DNA from: Spirosoma endbachense
GTDB taxonomy: Bacteria > Bacteroidota > Bacteroidia > Cytophagales > Spirosomataceae
Reading direction: 5' to 3'
NCBI RefSeq assembly: GCF_010233585.1
Contig: NZ_CP045997.1
Location: 3,869,779-3,933,778, forward strand
DNA length: 64,000 nucleotides
The notes under the pieces are model-generated. The model searched no databases. It saw only the letters and a program-made list of their open reading frames with translations, and had not been told where the DNA came from. Below are positions 62,710 to 64,000 of this stretch, piece after piece; the stretch's first letter is position 1, and every line of letters starts with the position of its first letter. Position numbers and translations under genes: made by a program.

Positions 62710-63396
62710 ATGATTCAGCTTAACAACGTCTCTAAATATTACCCTGCTGGCTTTGGCCGAATCTATGTATTGCGCAATATAAGTCTCGACATTGCACAGG
62801 GCGAGTTTGTATCCATCATGGGGCCGTCGGGTTCAGGAAAATCTACCTTACTGCATATTCTGGGATTGCTCGAAGAACCATCGGAAGGCGAGTATCTATT
62901 TGAAGACCAACCGGTTCAGAAACTCTCCGAAAAAAGACGAACCGAGCTTCACCGGACTCAAATCGGCTTCGTATTTCAGGCCTATCACCTGATCGACGAA
63001 CTGACCGTTTATGAAAACATCGAAACCCCGCTGCTCTATAAAGGACTGAGCGGATCAGAACGTAAAAGCCGGGTTGCCGAACTCCTCGACCGCTTTAATA
63101 TTGTTGCAAAAAAAGACCTCTTTCCGGCACAGTTATCGGGCGGTCAGCAGCAATTAGTCGGTATCGCGCGCGCACTGGCGGCTGAGCCATCGGTCATTTT
63201 CGCCGATGAGCCAACCGGCAATCTGCATTCCGACCAGTCTCGCGACATTATGGAAATATTTAGCGAGTTGAATAAAAAAGATGGTGTCACGATCGTGCAG
63301 GTAACCCACTCTGAAGCGAATGCAGCCTATGGAACACGAATTGTACGACTGAAAGACGGCTGGCTCGAACCCGAAGTGGCGAAAGAAGCGCATTGA
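62710..63396 (+). CDS. MacB/LolD-type ABC transporter ATPase
   Basis: A 228-residue ATPase that pairs with FtsX-like permeases. Walker A GPSGSGKSTL (about 37-46), VFQAYHLIDELTVYENI (Q-loop), signature LSGGQQQLVGIARALA, Walker B VIFADEPTGNL and H-loop VTHSEANA. The signature has Leu and Gly where QQQRVAIAR is usual. The permease gene is not seen before the window ends and a terminator follows the gene. It is regulated by a sigma-54-like promoter upstream. Confidence 0.92.
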   Translation: MIQLNNVSKYYPAGFGRIYVLRNISLDIAQGEFVSIMGPSGSGKSTLLHILGLLEEPSEGEYLFEDQPVQKLSEKRRTELHRTQIGFVFQAYHLIDELTVYENIETPLLYKGLSGSERKSRVAELLDRFNIVAKKDLFPAQLSGGQQQLVGIARALAAEPSVIFADEPTGNLHSDQSRDIMEIFSELNKKDGVTIVQVTHSEANAAYGTRIVRLKDGWLEPEVAKEAH

Positions 63397-63413
63397 TCAG
63401 CTATACATACTGA

Positions 63414-63466
63414 CTCAATGAAAAAGGGAATTGGCACTAACGATGCTAATTCCCTTTTTCATTGAG
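63414..63466 (+). terminator. Rho-independent terminator after the ABC ATPase gene
   Basis: A 19-bp perfect stem (63414-63432 and 63448-63466; begins CTCAATGAAAAAGGG) with a 15-base loop. Confidence 0.88.
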
Positions 63467-63731
63467 CCTCTTTTTACGTATCACAACCGGCGAGTTGAAT
63501 AATTCAAACAATTTACTTCACTGAAATCATAAACAATTGATTTTTAACGACTTGTTAATAAAAAAATTAACTCATTATAATCTCGCCCACCCAAGTTTGC
63601 TCCGTCAAACAACGCAACGCAATCTATTCGGATGAAACACAATTACGGGAACGAGGTAAGATTCAGGAAATTATTATCGAGTCTGCCTGTTTAGCTTTTT
63701 CAAATTTGTTTCACTAATTCGTTCGATTGTT
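63467..63731. other. AT-rich gene-free stretch before the last gene
   Basis: With the terminator this makes a gap of about 335 bases. It is AT-rich with no coding frame, and must hold the promoter of the partial gene that follows; no -7/-33 pair is convincing. Confidence 0.4.
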
Positions 63732-64000
63732 ATGAAAACCATAGTTCTGGCCGCCATCGCAGCGCTGCCATTTTCAGCCCTTGCTCAACAGGCCGATAAA
63801 TTCCCTCCATTTGCCGATAATGGCGTATACTTATCAGGTACCGACTTCTCGAACCACAAACTAACCGACGGTTTCGACGACGGCCAACCGGGTTATCGCC
63901 TGCGTGATGAAACGTTTCAACGAGGAATAAAGATTGATCAGCCTAATGCCCCGGAAGCAAAGATCCCACTTACTGATTTATGGGGTGAACGTAAACAAGG
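63732..64000 (+). CDS. Exported protein, N-terminal part (cut by right edge)
   Basis: Frame open from the ATG at 63732 to the window end, at least 89 residues. It begins MKTIVLAAIAALPFSALAQQ, a clear signal peptide with cleavage after ALA. The mature part (ADKFPPFADNGVYLSGTDF) is polar and has no recognised motif. The family cannot be named. It was placed as a gene because the signal peptide and composition are convincing. Confidence 0.75.
   Translation, partial: MKTIVLAAIAALPFSALAQQADKFPPFADNGVYLSGTDFSNHKLTDGFDDGQPGYRLRDETFQRGIKIDQPNAPEAKIPLTDLWGERKQ

Noticed and set aside
1..64000. CRISPR arrays, rRNA genes, complete insertion sequences, prophage genes
   Set aside because: No regularly spaced repeats, no rRNA-like sequence and no transposase or integrase frame were seen in the window.

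Overview
The window looks like a chromosomal piece of a Cytophagales bacterium (Bacteroidota), most like Spirosoma or a close relative. The signs are a SusC/SusD pair behind a FecI-type sigma factor and FecR anti-sigma factor, LytTR and LytS two-component genes, a Bacteroidota-type promoter (TTTG, about 20 bases, TAnnTTTG), several TTG or GTG starts, few clear Shine-Dalgarno sites, and lipoprotein and TonB-receptor signatures. No rRNA, CRISPR array or complete insertion sequence was seen. The assignment rests on gene content and motifs alone.

Layout. 1-1750: end of a membrane-protein gene overlapping a NarL-type sensor kinase, then its LuxR-type regulator. 1806-2426: a single-chain HicA-HicB toxin-antitoxin fusion. 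3118-8274: exopolysaccharide genes (nucleotide-sugar epimerase, PHP-type tyrosine phosphatase, AlgD-like sugar-nucleotide dehydrogenase, family 4 glycosyltransferase). 8507-14162: HAD hydrolase, quinone oxidoreductase, class C beta-lactamase-like hydrolase, di-haem cytochrome c peroxidase. 14404-17895: a large secreted purple acid phosphatase fused to tail-fibre-like repeats. 17939-26063: DUF1398, AraC regulator, FAH-family enzyme, recO, lptB, NIF3-like protein, zinc-ribbon protein and a TPR protein.

26194-42463 is a polysaccharide or sugar utilisation island: sigma factor, FecR, SusC, SusD, a mutarotase-like protein, a PQQ- and haem-containing dehydrogenase, a Tat-exported enolase-superfamily sugar-acid dehydratase, a tandem SGNH esterase, a membrane SGNH-TPR protein and a DUF5989 mini-protein. 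The likely logic is ligand sensing through SusC-FecR-sigma, uptake by SusCD, esterase removal of acyl groups, and periplasmic oxidation and dehydration of the released sugar. A minus-strand terminator and a minus-strand -7 element just upstream of susC suggest a cis-antisense RNA.

42541-56126 holds LytTR/LytS regulators, an internally duplicated vanadium haloperoxidase-like protein, an MpaB-like oxygenase, sdaA, an AI-2E family permease, accA, a beta-CASP RNase, dacB and a CHASE3 kinase with a single-domain regulator. 56197-64000 holds hslV, an Lrp regulator, an atypical tRNA-like RNA gene, lepA with a small inserted gene cassette that duplicated the lepA 3' end, purK, a GIN-domain protein, and an ABC ATPase behind a sigma-54-like promoter. 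A truncated secreted-protein gene runs off the right edge.

The most notable signals are the tRNA-like gene with an about 89-base insert (57548-57705), the cassette between imperfect 58-bp repeats at lepA (59593-60405), the HicA-HicB fusion, the candidate antisense RNA of the SusC gene, a near-identical 59-bp intergenic repeat in opposite orientations 41 kb apart, and an abrupt codon-usage switch inside the enolase-family gene.
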